From: Thermanaeromonas sp. C210 | GTDB taxonomy: Bacteria; Bacillota; DSM-521; Neomoorellales; Neomoorellaceae | Assembly (NCBI RefSeq): GCF_013167955.1 | Contig: NZ_BLWF01000002.1 | Location: 62,001-126,000 of the forward strand | Direction of reading: 5' to 3' | DNA length: 64,000 nucleotides | Shown here: piece after piece, positions 1-10,333 of the stretch | Layout: every line of letters starts with the position of its first letter | Numbering within the stretch: the stretch's first letter is position 1 | Notes under the pieces: generated by a model | Database searches by the model: none | Seen by the model: the letters and a program-made list of their open reading frames with translations, nothing else | Told to the model about the DNA's origin: nothing | Program-made: the position numbers and the translations under genes

Positions 1-677
1 GCCAGGAAGCCCACGACCGCCGACGTAACGATACCTACGGCGAAGGCCGCATCAATCTCCGCCACAGACAGATGCCTGAACTCCCAGAGGGCGGCGCCGG
101 CAATAATAGGCACCGACAATAAGAAGGAAAACCGGGCGGCGGTCTCCCGGCTCATCCCCGTAAGGAGTCCCGCCGTCATGGTGATGCCCGAGCGCGAGAC
201 TCCGGGAATAATAGCCAGGGCCTGGGAAAGCCCGACCAAAAGGCTGTCTACCAGGGTGATATTCTCTATATTCCGGGTCTTGCGCCCCCCACGGTCTGCC
301 GCCCACAGGGCAATGCCCATCAGGGCCAGGGCCAGGGCAATTAGAACCGGCGTCCGGAAAACCGTTTGGGCCTGTTCTTCCAGGGCTACGCCGAAGAGGG
401 CTCCGGGGACGCAGGCCAAAAGTATGTAATAAAGCAACCGACCTTCCCGGCTGCGGGGCTGCCTTAAACCTTCCCGGCCAATCTCCAGCAACTCCCGCCA
501 GAAGTAAGCCAGGACGGCCACCAACGTGCCCGCGTGGAGGGCCACATCAAAGGTTAAGCCGGGATCCGGCCAGCCCAAAAGCCAGCGCACCAGGACCAGG
601 TGGGCCGAGCTGGAGATGGGTAGGAACTCACCTAAACCTTGGACTAGGCCCAGAACAAAGGCCTGGAGAATAGACAC
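1..677 (-). CDS. uppP: undecaprenyl-diphosphatase UppP/BacA, 3' end cut by window
   Basis: Integral membrane enzyme that dephosphorylates undecaprenyl diphosphate to recycle the lipid carrier for peptidoglycan synthesis. Reading from 677, about 225 residues are present; the family is about 265-280, so the last segment lies outside the window. Visible marks are the N-terminal QGLGEFLPISSSAHL block near residues 10-25 and the PGVSRSG motif near residue 155, both UppP signatures, between hydrophobic segments. The start is a GTG preceded by AAAGGAGAGGAAGG at good spacing; no ATG fits. The gene stands apart from comEA by 117 bases. The family assignment is firm, the exact start fairly so. Confidence 0.9.
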   Translation of the reverse strand, partial: MSILQAFVLGLVQGLGEFLPISSSAHLVLVRWLLGWPDPGLTFDVALHAGTLVAVLAYFWRELLEIGREGLRQPRSREGRLLYYILLACVPGALFGVALEEQAQTVFRTPVLIALALALMGIALWAADRGGRKTRNIENITLVDSLLVGLSQALAIIPGVSRSGITMTAGLLTGMSRETAARFSFLLSVPIIAGAALWEFRHLSVAEIDAAFAVGIVTSAVVGFL

Positions 678-794
678 TATAGCCTGACCTTCCTCTCCTT
701 TTGTATATTCAGGTCGCCTATACAAGCACCTAGTAAAAGAACAGAGGGATCTACCCGGGTTGTAAAACTAGAGCCGCGGTCCCCCTTAGCAGGG

Positions 795-1418
795 TTAATA
801 AACGGTAATGAGTTCCTTCAACTCTTCAAATCGTTTAACTCCAATGCCGGAAACGTTTTGCAAATCTTCAATGGTGCGGAAAGGCCCGTGCTGCTGACGG
901 TAATCCAGGATCCGCTGCGCCAGGGCCGGTCCGATGCCTGGAAGACTGTCCAGCTCCTCCAGGCTGGCGGTATTAATATTAATTTTCCCCCGCGACACCC
1001 CGCCCGCCGCGGCGCCCGGTGAAGCGGGCGCGCTCCCTTCTTCCCCTTGGCGCGGCACAACTACCTGCTGACCGTCCTGCAGGGGAGCCGCCAAGTTCAA
1101 AGCATGGGGATTAGCCTCGGGCAGCGGTCCCGCAACCTGAACTGCCTCGTTCACCCGGGCACCCGCCGGCAACTGATAAACCCCCGGCCTCTCAACGGCA
1201 CCTGCTACGTGGACGGTTATGTTACCCCGATCTTCCTTCTCTTCCCCGGGCAGAGCCTCTCCTTGAAGCGGGGCGGCTGAGATGGCTTCCTTCTCTACCG
1301 CCGGCACCACTGCTTCTTTACTCTGACGCCAGCGGCCGTACTGCACTCCTGCCCCGAAGACCAAAGCTACCGCAAGCAACAGACCCACCCATCGCACCCG
1401 GCTGTCCCATTCCCACAT
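795..1418 (-). CDS. comEA: ComEA-like DNA-binding protein (SLBB + helix-hairpin-helix)
   Basis: Membrane-anchored double-stranded DNA receptor of the competence uptake machinery in Gram-positive bacteria. The 207-residue product has one N-terminal membrane segment (about residues 10-25), a linker rich in Glu, Pro and Ala, an SLBB-type soluble domain containing ITVHVAGAVERPGVYQLPAG, and a C-terminal helix-hairpin-helix pair with LPGIGPALAQRI and SGIGVKRFEELK. This is the usual ComEA order and length. An in-frame GTG at 1427 is possible, but the ATG at 1418 sits better behind GAGGTGG. No comEC or comEB lies beside it here; comEC could be elsewhere. DNA uptake is inferred from the family only. 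Confidence 0.88.
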   Translation of the reverse strand: MWEWDSRVRWVGLLLAVALVFGAGVQYGRWRQSKEAVVPAVEKEAISAAPLQGEALPGEEKEDRGNITVHVAGAVERPGVYQLPAGARVNEAVQVAGPLPEANPHALNLAAPLQDGQQVVVPRQGEEGSAPASPGAAAGGVSRGKININTASLEELDSLPGIGPALAQRILDYRQQHGPFRTIEDLQNVSGIGVKRFEELKELITVY

Positions 1419-1538
1419 GGCCTCCACCTCAAGCCATTATGGTCGACTTTGCCAATCAAAGGGGGTAACCCACAGGAGTGCGGAATCCTGCCGGACCAAG
1501 GGCCGGACCGCACGGGCTTTGCCGCCTCCCAATGGGGT

Positions 1539-2990
1539 TCACCGGAAGAATATCAGGGTATCCAGAACGAAGAGAGGTATCAAGATGGCCAGGGACCAGC
1601 CCATGTAGCCGAAGAAGCTGGGCATCTTGATGTTGTTTTCCTCAGCGATGGAGCGCACCATGAAGTTGGGTGCGTTACCTATATAAGTGTTGGCCCCCAT
1701 AAAAACCGCCCCGCAAGAAACAGCCATGAGCATTTGAGGATCCACCAGGCCTAAGGTTGTCTGTACGCCTGCCGATGCCCCCAGGCTGGCAGCCGTAGTC
1801 AAAAAGACCAGATAAGTGGGCGCATTGTCCAGGAAACCTGAGAGAGCGCCCGTGGCCCAGAAGAAATGGGCCGGCTGGGTGAGGCCGAGCTCTGCCCCCC
1901 GGGCATGGAGGATGGCCAAGGCCGGAATCATGGTCATGAAAATCCCGGCAAAGAGAGTAGCTACTTCCTTAATCGGCCCCCACGTGAACCGGTTATCCCT
2001 GCGAATGGCCAGGGGAGTAGTCTTGTAGGAGAGATAGGCCGCCAGGAGGATAACTACGTCTCGGATGAGGTTGACGTAGGGTAGGGTCACGGTTTCTTCC
2101 CCATGTCGCCACAAGGGAATACCGTACAATTCTCCCGTCGCCGGGTCGCCAAAGGACGGGTGCTTGGCCAGCAGACCGCTCCAAATCACCGCACCCACTA
2201 CCATACCAAGGTATATCAGATTCTGCAAGCCTTCTACCCGAAGGGGTTCGCGTGCCTGGGTAGTTCCGGGTGTATTTTCTCTGCGATAATAATAAGTATC
2301 CAGAAGGAAGTAAAGGGTCAGCAGGATTATAACGTTTAATCCCATAGGTAGAATAAGCCTCATGGTCCAGAAAAAGGGTACACCCCTCAAGAAACCCAAG
2401 AAAAGGGGCGGATCGCCGACGGGGGTAAGGGAGCCTCCGATGTTGGAGACCAAGAAGATAAAGAAAATAATGATATGGGCCTTATACCGCCGCCATTCGT
2501 TGGCCCGGATGACCGGCCTTATCAGGAGCATGCTGGCGCCGGTGGTACCCACCCAGCTGGCCAGCAAGGTGCCCACCACTAAGAGCAGGGTGTTTACCGC
2601 CGGAGTTCCCCGCAGGGTACCGCGCAAAATTATACCGCCGGATACGACGAAAAGTCCAAAGAGCAGGATAATAAAAGGTATGTAGTCGAGCACATAAACC
2701 TCAATTGCTTGGACAAAGGCGGTTTCCGCGCCGAAGTAGATTAAGAAGGGGATAAAGAAAACGAGGGACCAGAAAAGGCTCACCTTACCCATGTGGTGTT
2801 CCCACCAGTGGGCATTAACCAGGGGAAAAATAGCAATAGACAGAAGCATACCCGCGAAGGGGATTATACTCCACAAGGGCAACAAGTGTCCCAGTTCCCC
2901 GCTCCCTGAGGCCCAGGCTACGTCGGGTGCCCCCAAGATACCCATCGCCAAGGCTAAGACCAAGGCTACCACGCCCCACAACTTCCTCAC
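1539..2990 (-). CDS. NhaD/ArsB/CitM-superfamily ion transporter
   Basis: A 483-residue polytopic membrane protein of the ion transporter superfamily that includes NhaD sodium/proton antiporters, ArsB and CitM permeases. About eleven or twelve hydrophobic segments can be counted. The segment GTTGASMLLIRPVIRAN followed by SNIGGSLTPVGDPPLFLGFL is the characteristic re-entrant loop pair, and a second GANTYIGNAPNFMV motif near residue 440 is the matching repeat in the C-terminal half. An N-terminal cleavable-looking segment ends at AWA near residue 27. The start is GTG behind GGGAGGAAGGG. Substrate (Na+/H+ or a carboxylate) cannot be told from sequence; no partner gene is adjacent. Confidence 0.75.
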   Translation of the reverse strand: MRKLWGVVALVLALAMGILGAPDVAWASGSGELGHLLPLWSIIPFAGMLLSIAIFPLVNAHWWEHHMGKVSLFWSLVFFIPFLIYFGAETAFVQAIEVYVLDYIPFIILLFGLFVVSGGIILRGTLRGTPAVNTLLLVVGTLLASWVGTTGASMLLIRPVIRANEWRRYKAHIIIFFIFLVSNIGGSLTPVGDPPLFLGFLRGVPFFWTMRLILPMGLNVIILLTLYFLLDTYYYRRENTPGTTQAREPLRVEGLQNLIYLGMVVGAVIWSGLLAKHPSFGDPATGELYGIPLWRHGEETVTLPYVNLIRDVVILLAAYLSYKTTPLAIRRDNRFTWGPIKEVATLFAGIFMTMIPALAILHARGAELGLTQPAHFFWATGALSGFLDNAPTYLVFLTTAASLGASAGVQTTLGLVDPQMLMAVSCGAVFMGANTYIGNAPNFMVRSIAEENNIKMPSFFGYMGWSLAILIPLFVLDTLIFFR

Positions 2991-3136
2991 TCTCTACCCT
3001 TCCTCCCTTATTTTACAAAGTATACCTCCGGGAACGCTGCTTAATCATACTCCCTTGCTCTTTTTACGATTTTTCCACTGATCTTGGAGCCCTTCCCGGC
3101 CCGCAAAGGACACCGTAAATAGGCATTCTACTTAAA

Positions 3137-3158
3137 GGGAGAAAATCCTCCTTCTCCC
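3137..3158 (-). terminator. possible weak terminator hairpin after the MTH1187-type gene
   Basis: A 7-bp inverted repeat (GGGAGAA / TTCTCCC, 8-base loop) lies about 35 bases downstream of the MTH1187-type stop and upstream of the transporter gene. In the minus direction it is followed by only TTTAAG, so termination would be inefficient. Function is inferred. Confidence 0.3.
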
Positions 3159-3191
3159 CCGACTGCCTCATCTCAGGAAGAAAAGGTGGGA

Positions 3192-3518
3192 TTACGTCCC
3201 GCCCTCTCCTCCTCCCGCCAGCTTTTTCTTTACCGATCCGATTTTACCCTCCATGGTTACCTCTTTGTCTATCCGCTGGTCAATGCTGATGTTAGTGACC
3301 ACCCTGAGGGCACCCTTCTCAAAGGGCAATTCATGCATGCGGCGGAAAACCGTAAACAGCACATCCAAATCGCCTTCAATAACCGTGGACATCGGGGTTA
3401 GCTGGTATTTAATTCCTTCTACCTGGTTCAAGAAGCGATGCAGCTCGGCTACATACGAGCTCAGGCTGGGGGAGCCCGGCCCTCCTAGGGGTATCACCGT
3501 TATCTGGGCTACCGGCAT
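3192..3518 (-). CDS. MTH1187/YqgV-family thiamine-binding-like protein
   Basis: Small (108-residue) cytosolic protein of the MTH1187/YkoF-related family, a ferredoxin-like fold for which thiamine or a thiamine derivative is the proposed ligand. The family N-terminus AQITVIPLG, the central YQLTPMSTVIEGD block and the FEKGALRVVTNISIDQR segment are all present. The C-terminus ends in a Gly/Lys tail. The ATG at 3518 is a normal start. It stands alone between the transporter and leuS; the only thiamine genes in the window are 30 kb away, so no operon link supports its ligand. Family call is good, function uncertain. Confidence 0.82.
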   Translation of the reverse strand: MPVAQITVIPLGGPGSPSLSSYVAELHRFLNQVEGIKYQLTPMSTVIEGDLDVLFTVFRRMHELPFEKGALRVVTNISIDQRIDKEVTMEGKIGSVKKKLAGGGEGGT

Positions 3519-3681
3519 GCTCCTCGCTCCTTTCCCTTTTTATGGCCGCCAAAAGGTTATCCCCTGGCCCAGGGTTACCCCGCCCCTGGCCCGGGCAAAA
3601 AGGTTGAAGACTTACCGGTGAAGGGTCATCCTTCGCTCCACCCGCAGACCCCGAGGTTAAAGCCCGCAGGCGGGCCACCCT

Positions 3682-6180
3682 CTAGCCGGCCTGCCGGGTG
3701 GCGATGTTCACCAGTTTATCCGGCACCACTACGATCTTTACCACCTGCTGCCCCGACAACAGGGAGGCGATCTTTTCCCTCGCCAGGACAGCTTCCTTCA
3801 AATCCTCTTCCTTCATCCCGGCCGGCACCTGCAGGCGGTCCCGGACCTTGCCGTTAATTTGAACCACTACCGTTATTTCTTCCTTTACCAGGGCTTGAGG
3901 ATCGTAGGCTGGCCAGCTCTCCTGGTGCACACTCCCTTCCTGCCCGATCCCCTGCCACAGCTCCTCGGCAATATGGGGGGCAAAGGGAGCCAGCAGGGTA
4001 ATGAGCTTTTTCAGCCCTTCCTTCACCAGAGGCAGGTTTTGCTCCGGTTCCGGGACGGTATCCTGATAATGGTAAAAACCGTTGACCAGTTCCATGATGG
4101 CGCTGATGGCGGTATTGAAATTGAAGCGCTCCTCGATATCCTCGGTGACCTTTTTGATGGTAGCATGGATAAGCCGGTACAATTCCCTGTCGGCACGGCC
4201 GGCCGGTTTGATTTCTCCCTTTCCAATCTGGAGGCCGCGCACTTTCGCGCTATAGTTATAGATCAGCCGCCATACCCGGTTTAAAAAACGATAGCACCCC
4301 TCTACTCCCTGATCGCTCCATTCCAGGTCCCGCTCGGGCGGCGCGGCAAAGAGGATGAACAGGCGGGCCGTGTCGGCTCCGTAGCGCTCGATGATATCCT
4401 CGGGGCTCACCACATTGCCCTTGGACTTGGACATCTTGCCCCCGTCCTTGAGCACCATGCCCTGGGTCAATAAGTTTTGGAAAGGCTCTTCCACCCCTAC
4501 CAGCCCAAAATCGTAGAGGGCCTTGATAAAGAAGCGGGCGTACATGAGGTGGAGGATGGCGTGCTCCACCCCGCCTATATACTGGTCTACGTTCATCCAG
4601 TAGTCCACCTTATCCCTGGCAAAGGGAACCTCCTGGCTGTGGGGAGTGGTGTACCGCAGGAAATACCAGGAAGAGCATACAAACGTATCCATAGTGTCCG
4701 TTTCCCGGCGGGCAGGCCTGCCGCAGGCGGGGCAGGTGGTGTGAACAAACTCGGGGCAATCCTTTAAGGGGGATTCCCCGGTGGGCTTGAATTCCACCCC
4801 CTCGGGCAGGATTACGGGTAGGTCCTCCTCGGGAACGGGTACGATCCCGCAGTGGTCGCAGTATATTATGGGGATGGGCGCTCCCCAATAGCGCTGCCGG
4901 GAAATCAACCAGTCGCGGAGCTTATAATTTACCTTGCGCTTGCCTATCCCCTTTTCTTCCAGGTAGCGGATTATCCTTTCCTTACCTTCCTCGCTGGGTA
5001 GGCCGCTAAAGGGGCCGGAATCGACCATGCGGCCCGGCTCCACATAAGCTTCCGCCATGGTGGCGGCGTCCAGCTCCCGGTCCGGGGGCTGTATTACCAC
5101 TTTCACCGGCAGTCCGTACTTGCGGGCGAAGGCCAGATCCCGCTCGTCGTGGGCGGGAACGCCCATAACGGCTCCCGTGCCGTACTCCATGAGGACGTAG
5201 TTGGCAATCCATATGGGAATTCTTTCCCCGCTGACGGGGTTGACGGCATAGGCTCCTGTGAACAAGCCTTCCTTTTCCTTTTCCGTGGCCGTCCGGTCCA
5301 GGGCGCTCAGGTGCCGCGCGGCCTGGACGAACTCCTTCACCGGCCCCTCATAGGGGGTTCCCCTGGTCAAATCCTCCACCAGGGGATGTTCAGGCGCCAG
5401 CACCATATAGGTAACGCCGAAAAGGGTGTCCGGCCGGGTGGTGAAAACCGGGATCTCCTGTCCGGTGCCCGCCACGGTAAAGACCACCTCGGCGCCCTCG
5501 CTCTTACCGATCCAGTTTTCCTGCATCACCTTGACCTTCTCGGGCCATCCAGGGAGCTTCTTTAAATCGTTGAGCAAACGTTCGGCATAAGCGGTAATGC
5601 GGAAAAACCACTGCTCCAGGTCCCGGTGGGTGACCGGCGTACCGCACCGTTCGCAGGCTCCGCCCACCACCTGCTCGTTGGCCAGGACGGTGGCGCAGGA
5701 AGGACACCAGTTGACGGCCGCCTTCTTCCGGTAGGCAAGGCCGTGCTTATACATCTGGAGGAAAAGCCACTGGGTCCATTTATAGTAGTTGGGATGGCAG
5801 GTGGCGACCTCCCGGTCCCAATCGTAGCTTATGCCCATGGCCATAAGCTGCCTGCGCATGTTGGCGATGTTCTTCCAGGTCCACTCCGCCGGATGGATGC
5901 CGTGTTTAATGGCGGCGTTTTCCGCCGGCAGGCCAAAGGCATCCCATCCCATGGGGTGAAGGACGTTAAAGCCCCTCATCCGTTTGTAGCGGGCCACTAC
6001 GTCCCCAATGGAATAGTTCCTTACATGCCCCATATGCAGGTTGCCGGAAGGATAGGGAAACATCTCCAGGCAGTAAAACTTGGGCTTACCCTCGTCTTCG
6101 ACCACTTTATAGACCTCGCCGGCTTCCCAGCGGCGCTGCCACTTGGGCTCGATCTCCTTAAAGTTGTATCTAGCTTCCAT
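3682..6180 (-). CDS. leuS: leucyl-tRNA synthetase
   Basis: Class I aminoacyl-tRNA synthetase that charges tRNA-Leu in the cytosol. The 832-residue product is full length for bacterial LeuRS. It shows the HIGH-type motif in [18 protein letters not shown] near residue 45, a zinc-type CPSC...CERCG pair near 160-180, the CP1 editing domain with the TTRPDTLFG signature near 250, and KMSKSKGN near 570, followed by anticodon-binding and C-terminal domains. The reading frame extends further upstream, but ATG 6180 is preceded by AAGGAG and opens with the family N-terminus [15 protein letters not shown]. It lies 20 bases after rsfS, so it is probably the last gene of the rplU-to-leuS run. No T-box is seen. 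Confidence 0.97.
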   Translation of the reverse strand: MEARYNFKEIEPKWQRRWEAGEVYKVVEDEGKPKFYCLEMFPYPSGNLHMGHVRNYSIGDVVARYKRMRGFNVLHPMGWDAFGLPAENAAIKHGIHPAEWTWKNIANMRRQLMAMGISYDWDREVATCHPNYYKWTQWLFLQMYKHGLAYRKKAAVNWCPSCATVLANEQVVGGACERCGTPVTHRDLEQWFFRITAYAERLLNDLKKLPGWPEKVKVMQENWIGKSEGAEVVFTVAGTGQEIPVFTTRPDTLFGVTYMVLAPEHPLVEDLTRGTPYEGPVKEFVQAARHLSALDRTATEKEKEGLFTGAYAVNPVSGERIPIWIANYVLMEYGTGAVMGVPAHDERDLAFARKYGLPVKVVIQPPDRELDAATMAEAYVEPGRMVDSGPFSGLPSEEGKERIIRYLEEKGIGKRKVNYKLRDWLISRQRYWGAPIPIIYCDHCGIVPVPEEDLPVILPEGVEFKPTGESPLKDCPEFVHTTCPACGRPARRETDTMDTFVCSSWYFLRYTTPHSQEVPFARDKVDYWMNVDQYIGGVEHAILHLMYARFFIKALYDFGLVGVEEPFQNLLTQGMVLKDGGKMSKSKGNVVSPEDIIERYGADTARLFILFAAPPERDLEWSDQGVEGCYRFLNRVWRLIYNYSAKVRGLQIGKGEIKPAGRADRELYRLIHATIKKVTEDIEERFNFNTAISAIMELVNGFYHYQDTVPEPEQNLPLVKEGLKKLITLLAPFAPHIAEELWQGIGQEGSVHQESWPAYDPQALVKEEITVVVQINGKVRDRLQVPAGMKEEDLKEAVLAREKIASLLSGQQVVKIVVVPDKLVNIATRQAG

Positions 6181-6200
6181 ATCGCTCCTTTTCACCCCTT

Positions 6201-6548
6201 TTAGGCTTCCAGCTCTACCAACTCTGCATCGGCCCAGAGGCGTTCCAGGTCGTAAAACCTGCGGTCCTCCTCCAAAAAGACATGGACCACCACTCCCCCG
6301 AAATCCAGCAGGACCCACCGCGCCGATGCATATCCTTCCCGCCGCAAGAGCCGGCCGCCCGCTTCGGCCACCTTCTCCTCTATTTCCCGGGCTATGGCCT
6401 GCACTTGGGTGGTGGAGGTGCCGTGGGTGATAACGAAGTAATCGGCTATTAAAGAAATTTTACGTATATCCAGTATGACCACTTCCTGGCCCCTTTTGTC
6501 CCTGGCAGCCTGGGCGGCCACCCGGGCTACCCGTAGGGTGTCCGTCAA
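6201..6548 (-). CDS. rsfS: ribosomal silencing factor RsfS
   Basis: Binds ribosomal protein L14 on the 50S subunit and blocks joining with 30S under low-energy conditions. The 115-residue product matches the family in length and shows the [14 protein letters not shown] strand-helix block, the STTQVQAIA segment and the C-terminal [14 protein letters not shown] plus [13 protein letters not shown] blocks. The start is ATG at 6548. It sits between yqeK and leuS with short gaps, the standard nadD-yqeK-rsfS neighbourhood of Firmicutes. Confidence 0.95.
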   Translation of the reverse strand: MTDTLRVARVAAQAARDKRGQEVVILDIRKISLIADYFVITHGTSTTQVQAIAREIEEKVAEAGGRLLRREGYASARWVLLDFGGVVVHVFLEEDRRFYDLERLWADAELVELEA

Positions 6549-6564
6549 GCAAATAGAACCCCCT

Positions 6565-7122
6565 TTATCGATTGATCAGCAGATAGTTCCTGGCTTCTAT
6601 CGTAACGGGGTGGAGAAGTTGCCCCCTTCTTAACACATAAACAATACCGCTTTCCATGGTCTTCAATAGGGCGCAGTCCAAGTCTCCTTCCGCCGCCCGC
6701 CGCAGGTCGTCCACGCCCGAGTATTGTCTCCCAGGTTCCAGAGCATCGGCCAGATAGACTATTTTATCCAGCAGGCTCATGTTCGGTGCACCTATGGTAT
6801 GACGGCTTACGGCCTGGAGGATCTCTTCGTCCTCTATACCTACTTCCTCCCTCAGCAACAAGGCCCCTACCGGGCCGTGCAGGAGAACCGGGACCTTCCT
6901 CTCAACGGTATGACTTATGAGGCCCGCCCTTTCCGCCCGTGCAACCAATTCTTGCGGCGTCAGATCCCGGGCATAATCGTGCAGCAGGCCCGCCAGCCGG
7001 GCTTTTTCCACAGACGCCCCGTATTTGGCCGCCAGCCGGGCGGAATACTCGGCCACTCCCAGGCTGTGGCGGAGACGCCCGGGCGAAAGCCTCCGGGCCA
7101 GCAGTTCGGCGTATTCCTCCAT
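6565..7122 (-). CDS. yqeK: YqeK-type HD-domain hydrolase (Ap4A hydrolase family)
   Basis: HD-superfamily phosphohydrolase; members of the YqeK family cleave diadenosine tetraphosphate symmetrically. The 185-residue product carries the metal-binding pattern RLRHSLGVAEYSARLA near residue 18, LLHDYARDL near residue 47 (the HD pair), a later HGPVGALLL histidine and SRHTIGAPNMSLLDKIVYLAD near 110-130. An in-frame ATG lies 105 bases further upstream, but ATG 7122 is preceded by GGGGAG and gives the normal family length and N-terminus. It follows nadD by 112 bases and precedes rsfS by 16. Confidence 0.92.
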   Translation of the reverse strand: MEEYAELLARRLSPGRLRHSLGVAEYSARLAAKYGASVEKARLAGLLHDYARDLTPQELVARAERAGLISHTVERKVPVLLHGPVGALLLREEVGIEDEEILQAVSRHTIGAPNMSLLDKIVYLADALEPGRQYSGVDDLRRAAEGDLDCALLKTMESGIVYVLRRGQLLHPVTIEARNYLLINR

Positions 7123-7234
7123 GACCGAATTCTCCCCGTAGTCCCCGGGAGGCAGGACTTCCCTGCCACAACCGGGCTCAACGCGATCTCCAAGGCCTCT
7201 CCTTGAAGAAAAACCCCCTATGGGCAATAGGAGG

Positions 7235-7858
7235 TCAGCTCAAATATAAACCTTCCCGCCGGATATATTCCTCCACCGCCTCGGGCAGCAAATATCTTAT
7301 GGTCTTACCTTCCCGCACCCGCCGGCGAATGTCGGTGGAAGAAATGGCCAAGGCCGGCACTTCCAGGAAATGAATGCGCTGCCACCCCTCGGGCGGCAAC
7401 TGGGGTTTCAGGTCCTTGAGCTTCTCCAAAGGAAACCCCGGCCGGGTGGCCGCAATAAACCGGCATTTCCGGAGGAGGTCTTCTACGTCCTTCCAGTGTA
7501 GTATCTCCAGGATGGCATCGGCCCCGGTAATAAAATAAAGCTCCGGCTCGGGGCCCAACAAGCGGCGAAACTCTGTCACCGTATCGATGGTATAGGATAA
7601 CCCCGGCCGGTCGATCTCTATACGTGACACCGTAAAGTGAGGGTTGCTGGCCGTGGCCAACACCGTCATGCGGTAGCGGTGTTCGGCCGGAGTAACTGGA
7701 CAACCCTTCTTATGGGGCGGATGGCCGGCAGGGATAAAGATAACTCTCTCCAGTTTAAACTCATCCCGTGCTTCCTCTGCGGCAACCAGATGGCCGTAAT
7801 GAATGGGATCGAAGGTACCCCCCATTAGGCCCACCTGTTGCAGACAACTGGCGGCCAT
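7235..7858 (-). CDS. nadD: nicotinate-nucleotide adenylyltransferase NadD
   Basis: Adenylates nicotinate mononucleotide to deamido-NAD in NAD synthesis. The 207-residue product shows the nucleotidyltransferase GGTFDPIHYGHL motif near residue 13, the FIPAGHPPHKK segment, the GADAILEILHWK block and the C-terminal ISSTDIRRRV motif near 170 that binds ATP. ATG 7858 is the natural start. Its place between proA and yqeK is the usual one for this group. Confidence 0.97.
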   Translation of the reverse strand: MAASCLQQVGLMGGTFDPIHYGHLVAAEEARDEFKLERVIFIPAGHPPHKKGCPVTPAEHRYRMTVLATASNPHFTVSRIEIDRPGLSYTIDTVTEFRRLLGPEPELYFITGADAILEILHWKDVEDLLRKCRFIAATRPGFPLEKLKDLKPQLPPEGWQRIHFLEVPALAISSTDIRRRVREGKTIRYLLPEAVEEYIRREGLYLS

Positions 7859-7902
7859 CGTTTACCCCCGGTGTACCTCGTGCTACAGAAGTATTTTAGC
7901 AA

Positions 7903-9159
7903 TTACTGGCGCACCTGTCCACTACCGAAGACGATGTATTTGAAGGTGGTGAGCTGTTCCGGGCCCATGGGACCCCGAGCATGAAGCTTCTGGGTGCTGA
8001 TGCCGATTTCGGCGCCGAAGCCGTACTGGAATCCATCGGTAAAGCGGGTAGAAGCGTTGACGTATACCGCGGCCGCATCAACTCGCCGGAGGAACTCCAG
8101 GGCCCGGGCGTAGTTGTTGGTCACGATGGCCTCGGAATGCCTGGTACCGTACGTGGAAATATGCTGGATGGCTTCCTCCAGGTCGTTGACTACTTTAACC
8201 GCTAGAATGAGGTCGAGGTATTCGGTGGCCCAATCCTCTTCGGTGGCCTCCCTGGCAAAGGGAACCAGGGCCCGGGTGTTTTCACAACCGCGGAGTTCTA
8301 CACCTAAGTCCCTCAATTGCGGCGCCACCAGCGGCAGGAAGGACGGGGCAATATTGCGGTGCACCAGAAGGGTTTCCATGGCATTGCAAACCCCCGGCCG
8401 CTGGGTTTTGGCGTTGACCACGATCCGGGCCGCCATCTCCAGGTCGGCATCCTCGTCTACGTATACGTGGCAGTTACCCACCCCGGTTTCAATGACCGGC
8501 ACGCTAGCGTTCTCCACCACCGTGCGGATGAGTCCGGCGCCACCCCGGGGAATGAGGACATCGATATACTCATTGAGGCGCATCATGACCTGTACCGCCT
8601 CGCGATCGGTAGTATCCACCAGCTGAATGGCGCCCTCGGGTATCCCGGCGGCGATGGCCGCCTCGCCAATAATCCGCGCAATGGCGCGATTGGAGTTGAT
8701 GGCCTCGGAACCTCCCCGCAGGATCACGGCGTTCCCCGTCTTTAGGCACAGGCCGGCGGCATCCACCGTCACGTTGGGCCGGGCCTCATAAATGATGCCG
8801 ATGACTCCCAGGGGTACCCGCATGCGGCCGATGGTGAGGCCGTTGGGCCTGGTCCACATGGATGTAATTTCTCCCACCGGGTCGGGAAGGCTGACGAGGG
8901 CCTCCAGGCCGGCAGCCATCTCCTCAATGCGCTTTTCATTAAGGAGGAGGCGGTCCAGCAGGGCCCGGGAGAGGCCCCTGGCCTGCCCCGCTTCCATATC
9001 CAGGGCATTGCTCTGGAGGATTTCGGCCGAACGTTCCCTCAGGGCCTGGGCCATGGCCCTCAGGGCGTTGTTCTTCACTTCGGTATTTAACGTGGCCAGC
9101 TTCTGGGCCGCCGCCCGCGCCCTTTTCCCCAGGGCGACGATTTCCTCCCGCACCGCCAT
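7903..9159 (-). CDS. proA: gamma-glutamyl phosphate reductase
   Basis: Second enzyme of proline synthesis: NADPH-dependent reduction of gamma-glutamyl phosphate to the semialdehyde. The 418-residue product is full length. The catalytic cysteine lies in [16 protein letters not shown] near residue 255, with the aldehyde-dehydrogenase-type nucleotide region including [20 protein letters not shown] near 110 and [12 protein letters not shown] near 150, and the C-terminal [16 protein letters not shown] signature. It lies 19 bases after proB and is surely co-transcribed with it. Confidence 0.97.
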   Translation of the reverse strand: MAVREEIVALGKRARAAAQKLATLNTEVKNNALRAMAQALRERSAEILQSNALDMEAGQARGLSRALLDRLLLNEKRIEEMAAGLEALVSLPDPVGEITSMWTRPNGLTIGRMRVPLGVIGIIYEARPNVTVDAAGLCLKTGNAVILRGGSEAINSNRAIARIIGEAAIAAGIPEGAIQLVDTTDREAVQVMMRLNEYIDVLIPRGGAGLIRTVVENASVPVIETGVGNCHVYVDEDADLEMAARIVVNAKTQRPGVCNAMETLLVHRNIAPSFLPLVAPQLRDLGVELRGCENTRALVPFAREATEEDWATEYLDLILAVKVVNDLEEAIQHISTYGTRHSEAIVTNNYARALEFLRRVDAAAVYVNASTRFTDGFQYGFGAEIGISTQKLHARGPMGPEQLTTFKYIVFGSGQVRQ

Positions 9160-9178
9160 TTTTATCGGTCCACCCCCG

Positions 9179-10315
9179 TTATGCGAGTACGATTAGATTA
9201 TCGCGGTGTACTACTTCATCATAATCCTTGCGCCCTAGAATTGCAAGAATTTCACCGGTTTTCTTCCCCTGGATGCGTTTTATCTCTTCCGCGGCATAAT
9301 TGGTCATGCCGCGGGCAATTTCGTTCCCGTCGGGACCCAGAATGCTCACCAGGCTACCGTGCTCAAAGTTCCCCTCCACGCCCGTAATGCCGCTGGGCAG
9401 CAAGCTTTTTCCCCGGTGAATAATGGCCCGGGCGGCGCCGGCATCAACCCAAATCTTCCCCTGGGCTACGGGCCCATAGGCCAGCCATTTCTTGCGGCCG
9501 TGGGCCCGGTGGTCCCGGGGCAGGAAAAGGGTCCCTATTTCTTCACCCCTTAAAATACCGGCGATCCGGCCGGGCAACAGGCCGCTGGCTATAATTACGG
9601 GAATGCCGAAACTGGTGGCCAGGCGGGCCGCCTGCAACTTGGTAACCATACCTCCGGTGGCCCAGGTCGAGCCGCCACCGCCGGCCGCGGCCTCTATCTC
9701 CGGGCCGATCTCTTCTACCACGGGGATAAGCCGAGCGTCGGGGCACGAACGGGGATCGGCCGTATATAGGCCCTCGCTGTCTGTTAGGAGGATCAATGCG
9801 TCGGCATCCACCAGGCCGGCCACCAGGGCCGACAGGGTGTCATTGTCCCCCACCCGGATTTCCTCCACGGCCACCGTATCGTTTTCGTTTACGATGGGTA
9901 ATACGCCTAAGCGCAAGAGGGCCCCGAAGGTATGGCAGGCGTTGAGGTAACGCCGGCGGTCAGCCAGGTCGTCCCGGGTAAGCAAAACTTGGGCCACGGT
10001 CAGCCCATATTCGCCGAAAAATTTCTCGTACATGTGCATTAACAGGCCCTGGCCTACAGCAGCCGCTGCCTGCTTCTCCGGCAGCGTGCGCGGCCGCTCC
10101 CTGAGGCCCAATCTACCCATGCCGGCCCCCACGGCGCCGGAAGTGACCAGTATCACCTGGCGCCCGGCATTGACCTGATCGGCCAGCTCCCTTACCAGGC
10201 GCTCCATACGCTCTAGATTGAGCTTTCCCGTCTGATGGGTGAGGGTGCTGGTACCTACCTTAACTACCACTCGCTTGGTGTCGGCCAGGGCCCGCCGGCA
10301 GTCGCTAGCCGTCAA
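9179..10315 (-). CDS. proB: glutamate 5-kinase with C-terminal PUA domain
   Basis: First enzyme of proline synthesis: phosphorylates glutamate with ATP and is usually feedback-inhibited by proline. The 378-residue product has the amino-acid kinase domain ([11 protein letters not shown] near 15, [15 protein letters not shown] near 60, NENDTVAV near 143, GTGGMVTK-type segment [12 protein letters not shown] near 220) and a C-terminal PUA domain from about residue 285. The start is TTG behind GGGGGAGGGGG; no ATG fits. It sits 18 bases downstream of obgE, so proline synthesis is tied to the rplU-obgE run. Confidence 0.96.
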   Translation of the reverse strand: MTASDCRRALADTKRVVVKVGTSTLTHQTGKLNLERMERLVRELADQVNAGRQVILVTSGAVGAGMGRLGLRERPRTLPEKQAAAAVGQGLLMHMYEKFFGEYGLTVAQVLLTRDDLADRRRYLNACHTFGALLRLGVLPIVNENDTVAVEEIRVGDNDTLSALVAGLVDADALILLTDSEGLYTADPRSCPDARLIPVVEEIGPEIEAAAGGGGSTWATGGMVTKLQAARLATSFGIPVIIASGLLPGRIAGILRGEEIGTLFLPRDHRAHGRKKWLAYGPVAQGKIWVDAGAARAIIHRGKSLLPSGITGVEGNFEHGSLVSILGPDGNEIARGMTNYAAEEIKRIQGKKTGEILAILGRKDYDEVVHRDNLIVLA

Positions 10316-10333
10316 ATTACCCCCTCCCCCAGG

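Noticed and set aside
1-677. Short minus-strand frame at 52-306 as a gene
   Set aside because: It is a shadow frame of uppP; the uppP frame carries PGVSRSG and runs unbroken from 677.
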